A DNA stretch of 64,000 bases from Acidovorax sp. GW101-3H11 (GTDB lineage Bacteria; Pseudomonadota; Gammaproteobacteria; Burkholderiales; Burkholderiaceae_C), in contig NZ_LUKZ01000013.1 of the NCBI RefSeq assembly GCF_001633105.1, forward strand, positions 62,001 to 126,000. The letters are read 5' to 3'. Of this stretch, positions 26,723-35,137 are shown one piece after another (position 1 is the stretch's first letter; every line of letters begins with the position of its first letter). Below the pieces are notes generated by a model. The model ran no database searches. It was not told the origin of the DNA and saw only the letters and a program-made list of their open reading frames with translations. The translations under genes were made by a program, and so were the position numbers.

Positions 26723-27664
26723 ATGTTCATCAAGTACCTCGCCAATCGCACCGGCCAGCCCCTGCTGGTGCTGTGGGCGGCGTTCACGGCGTCGTTCGTG
26801 CTGCTGCAGCTGTTGCCGGGCGATGCGATCCTGATCAAGTTCCTGAACCCTGAGTTTGGACTGGGGCCGCAGGAGATCGCGGATATCCGTGCGGCCTATG
26901 GGGCCGACACGCCGGTGTGGCAGCAGTACCAGCACACGCTACTGGGCTTCCTCAGCGGCAACTTCGGGTATTCGGTGCAGGCGGGGGTGCCGGTAAGCCA
27001 GGGGCTGGCCACCAACCTGCCGCCCACGCTGCGCCTGGCGGGGCTCGGCTTTGCTGCCGCGCTGCTGCTGGCGGTGGTGCTGGCCTTTGTGTCGCAGCTC
27101 ACGCGCTGGGGCTGGCTGCGAGCAGCGCTGCAGTCGCTGCCCTCGCTGTTCATCTCGGTGCCGGTGTTCTGGCTGGGGATCATGCTGATCCAGGTGGTGT
27201 CGTTCCGCCTGGGCTGGATTCCGGTGATCAACCCCGGCAAGTGGCAGGGCCTGGTGCTGCCTACGCTCACGCTGGCCATCCCCATCGCTGCGCCACTGGC
27301 GCAGATCCTGATCCGCAACATCGACGAGGTGCTCACCCAGCCGTTCGTGGCCGTGGCGCGTGCCAAGGGCGCCACGCGCCAATGGGTGCTGTGGAAACAC
27401 GTGGCGCGCAACGCGGTGCTGCCCACGCTGACCATCGCGGGTGTGTTGTTCGGCGAGCTGCTGGCCGGTGCCGTGGTCACCGAGGCGGTGTTCGGCTTGA
27501 ATGGCCTGGGCAGCCTCACGCAGCAGGCCGTGGGCAACCAGGACACCGCCGTGCTGCAGGCCGTGGTGGTGGTGTCGGCCACGGCCTTCGTGTTCATCAA
27601 CCTGGTGGTGGATCTGCTGTACCCGGTTTTTGATCCCCGTCTTCGTACCCGTCTCGGCGCCTGA
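26723..27664 (+). CDS. ABC transporter permease, DppB type
   Basis: A 313-residue membrane permease with about six helices. The EAA-type loop for ATPase contact is visible as QPFVAVARAKGATRQWVLWKHV. It starts MFIKYLANRTGQPLLVLWAAF, typical of DppB/OppB-like subunits. ATG 26723 is preferred over GTG 26714 because the ribosome site aaggag sits 8 bases before it. It pairs with the next permease to form the channel of the importer. The stop is 11 bases before the next start. Confidence 0.92.
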   Translation: MFIKYLANRTGQPLLVLWAAFTASFVLLQLLPGDAILIKFLNPEFGLGPQEIADIRAAYGADTPVWQQYQHTLLGFLSGNFGYSVQAGVPVSQGLATNLPPTLRLAGLGFAAALLLAVVLAFVSQLTRWGWLRAALQSLPSLFISVPVFWLGIMLIQVVSFRLGWIPVINPGKWQGLVLPTLTLAIPIAAPLAQILIRNIDEVLTQPFVAVARAKGATRQWVLWKHVARNAVLPTLTIAGVLFGELLAGAVVTEAVFGLNGLGSLTQQAVGNQDTAVLQAVVVVSATAFVFINLVVDLLYPVFDPRLRTRLGA

Positions 27665-27675
27665 AGGAGCCTGCC

Positions 27676-28662
27676 ATGTCCACCACATCTTCGACCGCCG
27701 ACCTGGGCGCCTTTGTTGGCGCCGCGCAGCCTGCACCACAACGCTACGAGCGCGCCGCCGTGGCCCCCGCTGCTGTGGTGGCGCCCACGCCCACGGCATT
27801 CCTCCCTGCGGCCCCGCCGCCGCGCACACGCCACAGTGCGTGGGCCCACCGTGCCATTCAGCGTGCGCGCAGCGCCCCCCTCAGCCTGTGGCTGGCCTGG
27901 GGTGTGATCGCACTGGTGGCGCTGTGGGCAGTGGTCCCCGGTGTTTTCACCAGCTACAGCGCCACCGTGGGTGTGGCCGGCCAGCAGCTGCAGGCGCCCT
28001 CGGCCGCACACTGGCTGGGCACCGATGCGCTGGGCCGCGACGGCTATGCGCGCCTGGTGTTCGGCGCGGTGCATTCGCTCTCGGGCGCGTTCCTGGCTGT
28101 GGCCGTGGGGCTGGTGCTGGGCACGCTGCTGGGCGTGCTGGCGGGCTCCATCGGCGGCTGGGTGGAGGACGTGATCATGCGCACCGTCGATGTGCTGCTC
28201 TCGGTGCCCCCGCTGCTGCTGTCGCTGTCCATCATCATCATCCTGGGCTTTGGCACGCTGAATGCGGCGGTGGCTGTGGGCGTGGCCTCGGTGGCCAGCT
28301 TTGCGCGGCTCACGCGGTCCGAGGTGGTGCGCGTGCGCCGCTCGGAATATGTGGAGGCCGCGTTCGGCAGCGGCGGGCGTTTCGGTGCCGTGCTGTGGCG
28401 CCACGTGCTGCCCAACTCGCTGACCTCGGTGATCGCCATGGCCGCGTTGCAGTTCGGCTCTGCCATTCTGTCGATCTCTACGCTGGGGTTTCTGGGCTAC
28501 GGCGCGCCGCCGCCCACGCCCGAATGGGGTCTCTTGATCGCCGAAGGGCGCAACTACATCGCCACGGCATGGTGGCTGACCACAGTGCCTGGGTTGGTGG
28601 TGGTGGCCGTGGTGCTGTCGGCCAACCGCATCAGCGCGGCCTTGACGAAGGGGCGCGCATGA
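27676..28662 (+). CDS. ABC transporter permease, DppC type
   Basis: A 328-residue second permease. The N-terminal about 65 residues are a Pro/Ala-rich cytoplasmic extension; then come about six membrane helices and the EAA loop VRRSEYVEAAFGSGGRFGAVLWRHV. It carries the DppC signature HWLGTDALGRDGYARLVFGA. The stop overlaps the ATPase start as ATGA at 28659, so translation is probably coupled. Confidence 0.92.
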   Translation: MSTTSSTADLGAFVGAAQPAPQRYERAAVAPAAVVAPTPTAFLPAAPPPRTRHSAWAHRAIQRARSAPLSLWLAWGVIALVALWAVVPGVFTSYSATVGVAGQQLQAPSAAHWLGTDALGRDGYARLVFGAVHSLSGAFLAVAVGLVLGTLLGVLAGSIGGWVEDVIMRTVDVLLSVPPLLLSLSIIIILGFGTLNAAVAVGVASVASFARLTRSEVVRVRRSEYVEAAFGSGGRFGAVLWRHVLPNSLTSVIAMAALQFGSAILSISTLGFLGYGAPPPTPEWGLLIAEGRNYIATAWWLTTVPGLVVVAVVLSANRISAALTKGRA

Positions 28663-30365
28663 CGGTCAGCCCTGTCACCGCAACACCACCGGTGCTGGAG
28701 GTGGAAAACCTCGCCATCGCCTACCGCGAAAAGGACCACGAACAGCGCGTGGTGCACGGCGTGTCGTTCTCCATTGCACCCGGCGAAGTCGTGGCGCTGG
28801 TGGGCGAATCCGGCTCGGGCAAGACCACCACCGCGCAGTCCATCATCGGCCTGCTGGCCGACAACGGCCGGGTGGAGCAGGGCGCCATCCGGCTCAACGG
28901 CACGGACATCGCGGGCTGGTCTGCTGACCGCTTTGATACCGTGCGCGGCCGCGTGGTGAGCCTCATCCCGCAGGACCCGACCAGCTCGCTCAACCCCGTG
29001 CGCACGGCGGGCGAGCAGGTGGGCGAGATCCTGCAGATCCACCGCTACGGCGACCGCCAGGCCATCGCGCAGCGGGTGGTCGAGCTGCTGGCCAAGGTGG
29101 GCCTGTCGCAGCCCGAGCTGCGTGCGCGGCAGTACCCGCACGAGCTGTCGGGCGGCATGAAGCAGCGCGTGCTGATAGCCATCGCCATTGCGCTGCAGCC
29201 CGCGCTCATCATTGCCGACGAGCCCACCAGCGCGCTCGACGTGACGGTGCAGCGGCGCATCCTCGACCTCATCGACGGGCTGCGCGCCGAGTTTGGCACC
29301 GCCGTGCTGCTGGTCACGCACGACCTGGGCGTGGCGGCCGACCGCGCCCACCGGCTGGTGGTGCTGCAGGGCGGGCGCATCCAGGAGCAGGGCGACACGG
29401 GCAGCGTGCTGCGCAACCCGCAAAGCGCCTACACGCGCAAGCTGCTGGCCGATGCGCCCTCGCTGGCCAGCGCAGCTTTCCGCGCTCCCCGTGTCCTGGT
29501 GGCCAACGATGCGCCCGAGCGGCCCGATGACTTCGCCATCGTGGTCGAAGGCCTGGTGCACGATTTTCCAGTGGCGGGGCGCAAGGAGCCATTCCGCGCG
29601 GTGGATGGCGTGTCCTTCCGTGTGCGGCGTGGCACCACGCATGCCATCGTGGGCGAGTCGGGTTCGGGCAAGACCACCACCATCCGCAACGTGGTGGGCT
29701 TTCGCCAGCCCACGGCGGGCCACATCGTCATCGAGGGCATGGACCTCACCACCCTGCGCGGCGAGGCGCTGCGGCAGTTCCGCCGCACGGTGCAGCTGGT
29801 CTACCAGAACCCGTTCAGCTCGCTGGACCCGCGCCAGACCATCTTCCAGATCATCGAAGAGCCCCTGCTCAATTTCGATCCGCTGCCTGCTGCCGAGCGC
29901 GCGCGCCGCGTGCACGACATCCTGGCCCGTGTGGGCCTGCCGCCGACCGTGCTGGAGCGCCGCCCGCGTGCCCTGTCCGGCGGGCAGCGCCAGCGCGTGG
30001 CCATTGCGCGCGCCCTCATCCTGCAGCCGCGTGTGCTGGTGCTCGACGAGGCCGTGTCGGCCCTCGATGTGACCGTCCAGGCGCAGATTCTGGCGCTGCT
30101 GGAGACGCTGCAGCGCGACCTGGGCCTGACCTATCTCTTCATCTCGCACGACCTCGCCGTGGTGCGCCAGATCGCAGACACCGTCTCGGTGCTGCAGGGC
30201 GGCCGCCAGGTGGATGCGGGGCGTGTGGAAGACGTGTTCCTGCGCCCCGGCAGCGACTACACGCGCGAACTCATTGCCGCCATTCCCGGAAAGAAAAACC
30301 CACACCATGACCCTCTCACAGACCTCTCCAGCAAAACGCCTCGGGTTCTTCAGCAGGCTGCTTGA
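28659..30365 (+). CDS. Double ABC ATPase (DppD-DppF fusion type)
   Basis: A 568-residue protein with two complete nucleotide-binding domains. Domain 1: Walker A GESGSGKTT at residues 49-57, signature LSGGMKQR, Walker B LIIADEPTSALD. Domain 2: Walker A GESGSGKTT from residue 332, signature LSGGQRQR, Walker B VLVLDEAVSALD. It energises the two permeases. The end is odd: after AAIPGKK the frame runs 59 bases into the next gene, whereas the junctions 28659, 31407 and 32084 are ATGA overlaps. Restoring one A in 30290-30298 would give a stop at 30308-30310, overlapping the next ATG in the same way, so the last residues may be an artefact of a 1-base deletion. Confidence 0.92.
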   Translation: MTVSPVTATPPVLEVENLAIAYREKDHEQRVVHGVSFSIAPGEVVALVGESGSGKTTTAQSIIGLLADNGRVEQGAIRLNGTDIAGWSADRFDTVRGRVVSLIPQDPTSSLNPVRTAGEQVGEILQIHRYGDRQAIAQRVVELLAKVGLSQPELRARQYPHELSGGMKQRVLIAIAIALQPALIIADEPTSALDVTVQRRILDLIDGLRAEFGTAVLLVTHDLGVAADRAHRLVVLQGGRIQEQGDTGSVLRNPQSAYTRKLLADAPSLASAAFRAPRVLVANDAPERPDDFAIVVEGLVHDFPVAGRKEPFRAVDGVSFRVRRGTTHAIVGESGSGKTTTIRNVVGFRQPTAGHIVIEGMDLTTLRGEALRQFRRTVQLVYQNPFSSLDPRQTIFQIIEEPLLNFDPLPAAERARRVHDILARVGLPPTVLERRPRALSGGQRQRVAIARALILQPRVLVLDEAVSALDVTVQAQILALLETLQRDLGLTYLFISHDLAVVRQIADTVSVLQGGRQVDAGRVEDVFLRPGSDYTRELIAAIPGKKNPHHDPLTDLSSKTPRVLQQAA

Positions 30366-31410
30366 CGATGTGCCTGCGGGCGAGCGCTACCGGCTCGTGA
30401 CCGAGCAGATCGCCCATGCCGAGGCTTTCGGCTTCGACTCCGCCTGGGTGGCGCAGCACCATTTCCACGAGCACGAAGGGGGCCTGCCCTCGCCCTTCGT
30501 GTTCCTGGCCCATGTGGCGGCGCGCACGCGGCGCATCCGGTTGGGCACGGGCATCGTGACCCTGCCCATGGAAAACGCGGTGCGTGTGGCCGAGGACGCC
30601 ATCGTGCTCGACCTGCTCTCGGGCGGGCGGCTGGAGCTGGGCGTGGGCACGGGCGGCACACCCGAATCGTTCGCGGCCTTCGGCATCACCAGCGAAGACC
30701 GCAGTGCCGTGTATGCGCGCCACCTGGCCGTGGTGCGCGAGGCCTGGGCCGGGCGCCCGCTGCCCGGCGGCGACCGGCTGTACCCGGCCGCCGAGCAACT
30801 GCTGGGCCGCATCTGGCAGGCCACGTTTTCGGTGGCGGGTGGCGAACGTGCGGGGCAGGCGGGCGACGGGCTCATGTTGTCGCGCACCCAGCCGCGCACG
30901 GCCGATGCGCCCAACGCGTCGCTGTCGGACCTGCAGCATCCCATCATCGATGCCTACCTGGCGGCATTGCCTGCGGGCAGCACACCGCGCATCGTGGGCT
31001 CGCGCAGCCTGTTCGTGGCCGATGACCGCAACGAGGCGCTGCGCCTGGCCGATGTGGGCCTGCGCCGTTCTGCCTCACGTTTTGCAGCGGCGGTGTCGCC
31101 TGGGCAGGCCCCGCGCCCCGGGCCCGATGCACCGCTAGAAACCCTGATCGCCGCTTACGACGTGCATGTGGGCACACCCGACGACGTGATCGCCTCGCTG
31201 CGGGCGGACACGGCGCTGGCGCGCACCACCGACATCGTGTTCCAGGTGCATTCCGTGGACCCGCCACACGCACAGATCCTGCGTTCCATCGAACTCACGG
31301 CCACCCATGTCGCCCCGGCGCTGGGTTGGGTGCGCAAGCAGCCCGGCAACGCCACGGCCGCATCCTTGGCCACACCCACTTCCGCAACCCGTATCGAGGC
31401 CTTTGCATGA
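30307..31410 (+). CDS. LLM-class flavin-dependent monooxygenase (KPN_01858-like)
   Basis: A 367-residue luciferase-like monooxygenase. The opening KRLGFFSRLLDDVPAGERYR, the AWVAQHHFHEHEGGLPSPFV segment and RIRLGTGIVTLPMENAVRVAED are typical of the TIM-barrel FMN enzymes. I believe it matches the KPN_01858 family (TIGR04027), known for a conserved neighbourhood with this ABC importer and the two following genes. It needs reduced flavin from a separate reductase, which is not seen here. The substrate is presumably what the importer brings in. ATG 30307 lies inside the annotated end of the ATPase gene. Confidence 0.9.
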   Translation: MTLSQTSPAKRLGFFSRLLDDVPAGERYRLVTEQIAHAEAFGFDSAWVAQHHFHEHEGGLPSPFVFLAHVAARTRRIRLGTGIVTLPMENAVRVAEDAIVLDLLSGGRLELGVGTGGTPESFAAFGITSEDRSAVYARHLAVVREAWAGRPLPGGDRLYPAAEQLLGRIWQATFSVAGGERAGQAGDGLMLSRTQPRTADAPNASLSDLQHPIIDAYLAALPAGSTPRIVGSRSLFVADDRNEALRLADVGLRRSASRFAAAVSPGQAPRPGPDAPLETLIAAYDVHVGTPDDVIASLRADTALARTTDIVFQVHSVDPPHAQILRSIELTATHVAPALGWVRKQPGNATAASLATPTSATRIEAFA

Positions 31411-32087
31411 GCCAAGCCAACCCCTCCTCCCTGCCGGGCCACACCTTGCCCGATGTGATCGACCTGCTCGTGGGCATCGAGCCCGGCGACCACCTGGACA
31501 CCCTCCGCCGCCACCGGCTGCAGGCGCGCACCCATGCGCAGGAAAGCTACCGCGCGCTGTTTGCGCCCACGGCCCCCGCGCCCGGCGCGGTGACGCTGGC
31601 CGAGCGCCTGGCTGTCGCGGCCTTTGTCGCGGGCCTGCACCAGCAGCCCGATGCGGCGGCCTTCTATGCCGCCGCGCTGGTGGCGCAGGACGCGGGTGCG
31701 GGGTTGGCGCAGGCGATTGCGGCCGAGGTGAGCCGGGGTGCGGCGCAGGGGCCCTATGGCCACTACCCTGCCGGCCCCCTGAGCCGCGAGGACACCGATG
31801 GCCCGGTCTACGCCGTGGGCGAGTCGCAGCGCACCGTGCTGGGCGCGCGACTGTCGGCGGGCCTGGCGCACGCGCACCTGCTGGCCTTCCACCCGCGCGA
31901 TGCCAGCCCCGGGGCCTTGCAGGCGCTGCTGGACGCAGGCTGGTCGGCCACCGACATCGTGATCCTGTCGCAGCTGGTGGCGTTCCTGTCGTTCCAGATC
32001 CGCGTGGTCGTGGGCCTGCGCGCGCTGGCCGCCTACCCTGCATCCCCCACACCGTTGTCCCCCCGCACCGCAGAGGCCCAGCCATGA
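31407..32087 (+). CDS. CMD-domain protein (Avi_7170-like)
   Basis: A 226-residue mostly helical protein resembling the carboxymuconolactone decarboxylase superfamily, specifically the Avi_7170-type family (TIGR04029, from memory). The region LADVIDLL-like opening (LPDVIDLLVGIEPGDHLDTL), ARLSAGLAHAHLLAFHPRDAS and SQLVAFLSFQIRVVVGLRAL are characteristic. No CxxC pair is present, so a peroxidase mechanism is unlikely for this subunit. It starts within the previous stop (ATGA at 31407) and ends within the next start (ATGA at 32084), strong evidence of coupled translation with its partner. Confidence 0.85.
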   Translation: MSQANPSSLPGHTLPDVIDLLVGIEPGDHLDTLRRHRLQARTHAQESYRALFAPTAPAPGAVTLAERLAVAAFVAGLHQQPDAAAFYAAALVAQDAGAGLAQAIAAEVSRGAAQGPYGHYPAGPLSREDTDGPVYAVGESQRTVLGARLSAGLAHAHLLAFHPRDASPGALQALLDAGWSATDIVILSQLVAFLSFQIRVVVGLRALAAYPASPTPLSPRTAEAQP

Positions 32088-32698
32088 GCGAACCCGCCGT
32101 CATCACCCACCCCGGCAACCACGAACCCACGGCCTTCACCCAGGCGCAGCTCGAATGGCTGCCCTGGCTGTCGCCGCTGCCCGAGGAAGAGCTAACCGAG
32201 CGCCACTACGCTGGCCTGGTGGATGCCGCACGCGCCAAGTCGCCCTACTTCCGCCTGCTGGCGCGCGACCCTGACACGCTGGGCGCGCGCACCCGCACTG
32301 ACAAGGACATCTTTTACAACCCCGACGCCGGCTTGCCCCGGGCGGAGCGCGAGCTCTCGGCCACGGTCACATCGCGCGCCAACGGCTGCATCTACTGCGC
32401 GTCGGTGCATGCGCGGTTTGCCTCGCACTTCTCGCACCGCGAGGCCGATGTGCAGCGCCTGCTGGACGAGGGCGTGGGCGCAGACCTGGGCCCGCGCTGG
32501 AACGCCATCGTCGAAGCGTCCGTGGCCCTCACGGCCACGCCCACGGCGCTGGACGGCACCCACATCGAGCGCCTGCGCGCCCAGGGGCTCGATGATTTCG
32601 CGATCTCGGATGCGCTGCACGGCGCGGCATTTTTCAACTGGGCCAACCGGCTGATGCTGTCGCTGGGGGAGCCGCAGCAGGAAGTCGCCGCGACGTGA
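32084..32698 (+). CDS. Alkylhydroperoxidase-domain (AhpD-like) protein (Avi_7169-like)
   Basis: A 204-residue AhpD/CMD-fold protein. The redox motif CxxCxxxH is intact in GCIYCASVHA: Cys102, Cys105 and His109. It fits the Avi_7169-type family (TIGR04030, from memory), always found near the preceding CMD protein and the luciferase-like enzyme. A peroxidase or thiol-dependent step on the monooxygenase product is plausible. It is the last gene of the seven-gene operon. No clear terminator is seen after it, but the next gene converges. Confidence 0.88.
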   Translation: MSEPAVITHPGNHEPTAFTQAQLEWLPWLSPLPEEELTERHYAGLVDAARAKSPYFRLLARDPDTLGARTRTDKDIFYNPDAGLPRAERELSATVTSRANGCIYCASVHARFASHFSHREADVQRLLDEGVGADLGPRWNAIVEASVALTATPTALDGTHIERLRAQGLDDFAISDALHGAAFFNWANRLMLSLGEPQQEVAAT

Positions 32699-32782
32699 AA
32701 CGGTGGCCTGAAAAGGGGTCCATCGATGGTTCTCCACCCGTTCGGGCTCGGCGTGAACGGTGTGGAGGAGGTCAGCGCCCCC

Positions 32783-33517
32783 TCAATCCAGCCACCCCTT
32801 GGGCACTTTGTCGGCCTTCTTCTCCACCGGGTTGGCCGTGAGCCACTGCGGCGCGTACTGCCGCATGAACTCCTTGGCCTTGTCGGGCCGGGCCGACAGC
32901 CAGGCGTCGTAGGCGCCTTCGTTCAGGATGGCGGGCATGTTCTTCTCGCTGCCCGGCGGGCCGTAGCGCTGCAGCAGCGCGTGGTTGTTGGCGTTCACGG
33001 TGAGCAGGCAGTAGCTCACGATCACCTCGCCGTCCGCCCCTTGCCAGCGCGCCCACAGGCCCGCCACGCCCATGGGCTTGCCGTCCACGCGGGCGATGCG
33101 GGTGGGCACGGCCTTGCCGGTGCGCCAGTCGTCTTCAAAAAACGCCTGCATCGGCACGATGCAGCGCTGGCCGTTCAGCCAGGCGTCGCGGAACGCAGTG
33201 CCGGTGGAGGCGAGGTCGGACTTGGCGTGGGCCAACTTGGGGGCGCGCAGCTTTGCGTCGGATGCCGACTTGACCCAGTGGGGCACCAGGCCCCACTGCG
33301 CGGGCACCAGCATGCGCTCTGCGCTGTCGCTGCGGGCCTCCTCGCCCGCCGGTGAGGGCGGCGCCGCACCCAGGGCAGTGGCGCTGGCAGCGGGCACGAT
33401 GCAGGCCCCGGGTTTGCGCAGGCGCAGGTGGCGCTCCAGCGGGGTGTCGGGCGGCGCCACGGCAAAGGCCTCGCGGTAGCTGTCGGCGGGGTGCAGGGTT
33501 TCGTAGTGGGTGGCCAT
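32783..33517 (-). CDS. SRAP (SOS response-associated peptidase / HMCES-YedK) homologue lacking canonical catalytic residues
   Basis: A 244-residue protein with the SRAP-domain layout: AQWGLVPHWVKS, the CIVPMQAFFEDDW stretch and NMPAILNEGAYDAWLS. SRAP proteins crosslink to abasic sites in single-stranded DNA through Cys2. Here the N-terminus reads MATHYE instead of the usual MCGRY, so Cys2 is replaced. The NAR-x-E segment is replaced by HAKSD and the His before MP is absent; only the Glu of the FxE motif remains. No alternative start restores MCGR. It may bind DNA without crosslinking, or do something else. Confidence 0.83.
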   Translation of the reverse strand: MATHYETLHPADSYREAFAVAPPDTPLERHLRLRKPGACIVPAASATALGAAPPSPAGEEARSDSAERMLVPAQWGLVPHWVKSASDAKLRAPKLAHAKSDLASTGTAFRDAWLNGQRCIVPMQAFFEDDWRTGKAVPTRIARVDGKPMGVAGLWARWQGADGEVIVSYCLLTVNANNHALLQRYGPPGSEKNMPAILNEGAYDAWLSARPDKAKEFMRQYAPQWLTANPVEKKADKVPKGWLD

Positions 33518-33584
33518 GGGGCGATGGTAGCGGGTGGCGGCTGGGTTTATGAATAAAAATCGGCTTTTCCGCGCATCTGGTAAC

Positions 33585-33617
33585 GGTTGTTAGCTATGAA
33601 AAATGTAGTTAACAACC
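33585..33617. promoter_or_regulatory. Operator-like inverted repeat in a divergent promoter region
   Basis: Arms ggttgttagct (33585-33595) and agttaacaacc (33607-33617) are complementary with one mismatch across an 11-base AT-rich spacer. It lies in the 198-base gap between the divergent SRAP-like and acyl-CoA dehydrogenase genes, where the sequence is locally AT-rich. The size fits a dimeric regulator site; no regulator gene is adjacent. Confidence 0.5.
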
Positions 33618-33715
33618 TTTCGGCACTGCGGGGGCATTGCGGCAGCCCTGATGTGCGTCAAGCCCCTTGTCGCCTGTGTTGTGACGGGCTGGCGCGCGGT
33701 TTTGACAATGGCCGC

Positions 33716-35014
33716 ATGGACTTCGCACCCTCACCCCTGGCCCGTGCACTGCTGGCACGGCTCACTGCTTTCATGGACCGCTACCTGCTGCCCTACAACG
33801 CCGCCTGGCATGCGGCCGTGGCGGCGGGCGACTACCCGCCGCCGTTTCTGGACGACCTCAAGACCCTGGCGCGCGAGCAAGGCCTGTGGAACCTGTTCTT
33901 GCCCACGCTGCGGGATGACGAGCCCGGCACGCGCCTCACCAACCTCGACTACGCGCCGCTGGCCGAGGCCATGGGCCGCCTGCCCTGGGCGGCCGAGGTG
34001 TTCAACTGCCAGGCGCCGGACACCGGCAACATCGAGCTGCTGCACCGCTTTGCCACGCCCGCGCAGCGCGCGCGCTGGCTGGTGCCGCTGCTGCACGGGC
34101 AGATGCGTTCGGCCTTTGCGATGAGCGAGCCCGATGTGGCCTCGTCCGACCCCACCAACCTGCAGACCACCGTGCGGCGCGAGGGCGGCGACCTGGTGAT
34201 CAGCGGCCGCAAGTGGTTCATCACGGGCGCGGCGCACCCGCACTGCCAGCTGCTCATCGTGCTGTGCCGCAATGCGGATGCTGAGTATGCGAGCAGCCAC
34301 AGCAGCCACCGCAGCCACAGCATGGTGCTGGTGCCTGCTGACGCAGCAGGCGTGCAGATCGTGCGCAACATCCCCGTGCTGCACCACCATGCGCCCGAGG
34401 GGCATTGCGAGATTTTGCTGCGTGGCGTGCGGGTGCCCGCCGACCACCTGCTGGGCGACTGGGGCGCGGGCTTTGCGATGGCGCAGGCGCGGCTGGGCCC
34501 GGGGCGGGTGCACCACTGCATGCGCAGCATCGGCCAGTGCGAGCTGGCGCTGCGCCTGGCCACCGAGCGCGCGCTGGAGCGCACGGCGTTTGGCAAGCCG
34601 CTGGCCGAGCAGGCCAATGTGCAGGACTGGCTGGCCGAGTCGCGCATCGAGATCGACCAGGCGCGGCTGCTGGTGCTGCATGCGGCCTGGCTGCTGGACC
34701 AGGGCGATGCGGTGGACGCGCGCCAGGTGCGTGCCCAGGTGGCTGCCATCAAGCTGGTGGCCGCGCGCCTGCAGCAGCGCGTGGTGGACCGCGCCATGCA
34801 GATCTTTGGCGCCATGGGCCTGTCGCCCGACACGCCGCTGGCAGCCTTCTGGACCTGGGGCCGCGCGCTGCGGCTGATGGACGGGCCCGACGAGGTGCAC
34901 CTGCGCACCGTGGCGCGGCACGAGCTGGCCCGGGCGCGCGCGGGGCTGGGGGAGTCCGGCGCCTGGTTCACCACGCCCGAGCAACTGCGCGCGCCGCCGC
35001 ACCTGAGCGCGTGA
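33716..35014 (+). CDS. Acyl-CoA dehydrogenase family protein
   Basis: A 432-residue flavoprotein. Family signatures include FAMSEPDVASSDPTNLQTTV (FAD and substrate contacts), GRKWFITGAAHP, ARLGPGRVHHCMRSIGQCELAL and RTAFGKPLAEQANVQDWLAES. The C-terminus IFGAMGLSPDTPLAAFWTWGRALRLMDGPDEVH has the usual position for the last active-site helix. It is similar to the long-chain and ACAD10/11-like branch. It should oxidise an acyl-CoA at the alpha-beta position with FAD. ATG 33716 fits the family; the frame also opens at 33587. There is no adjacent electron-transfer flavoprotein. Confidence 0.92.
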   Translation: MDFAPSPLARALLARLTAFMDRYLLPYNAAWHAAVAAGDYPPPFLDDLKTLAREQGLWNLFLPTLRDDEPGTRLTNLDYAPLAEAMGRLPWAAEVFNCQAPDTGNIELLHRFATPAQRARWLVPLLHGQMRSAFAMSEPDVASSDPTNLQTTVRREGGDLVISGRKWFITGAAHPHCQLLIVLCRNADAEYASSHSSHRSHSMVLVPADAAGVQIVRNIPVLHHHAPEGHCEILLRGVRVPADHLLGDWGAGFAMAQARLGPGRVHHCMRSIGQCELALRLATERALERTAFGKPLAEQANVQDWLAESRIEIDQARLLVLHAAWLLDQGDAVDARQVRAQVAAIKLVAARLQQRVVDRAMQIFGAMGLSPDTPLAAFWTWGRALRLMDGPDEVHLRTVARHELARARAGLGESGAWFTTPEQLRAPPHLSA

Positions 35015-35137
35015 CGGGCTCCGTGCGAGCAGTGGGCACTGCGCAGGCGGATGAGGTCGCCCCGCCCGAGCCCCACTTGGCAGCCCGGGGCGGCTTGGAG
35101 ATACTGGCCACCTTGTCTCCACTCTGGAAGCCCCACC

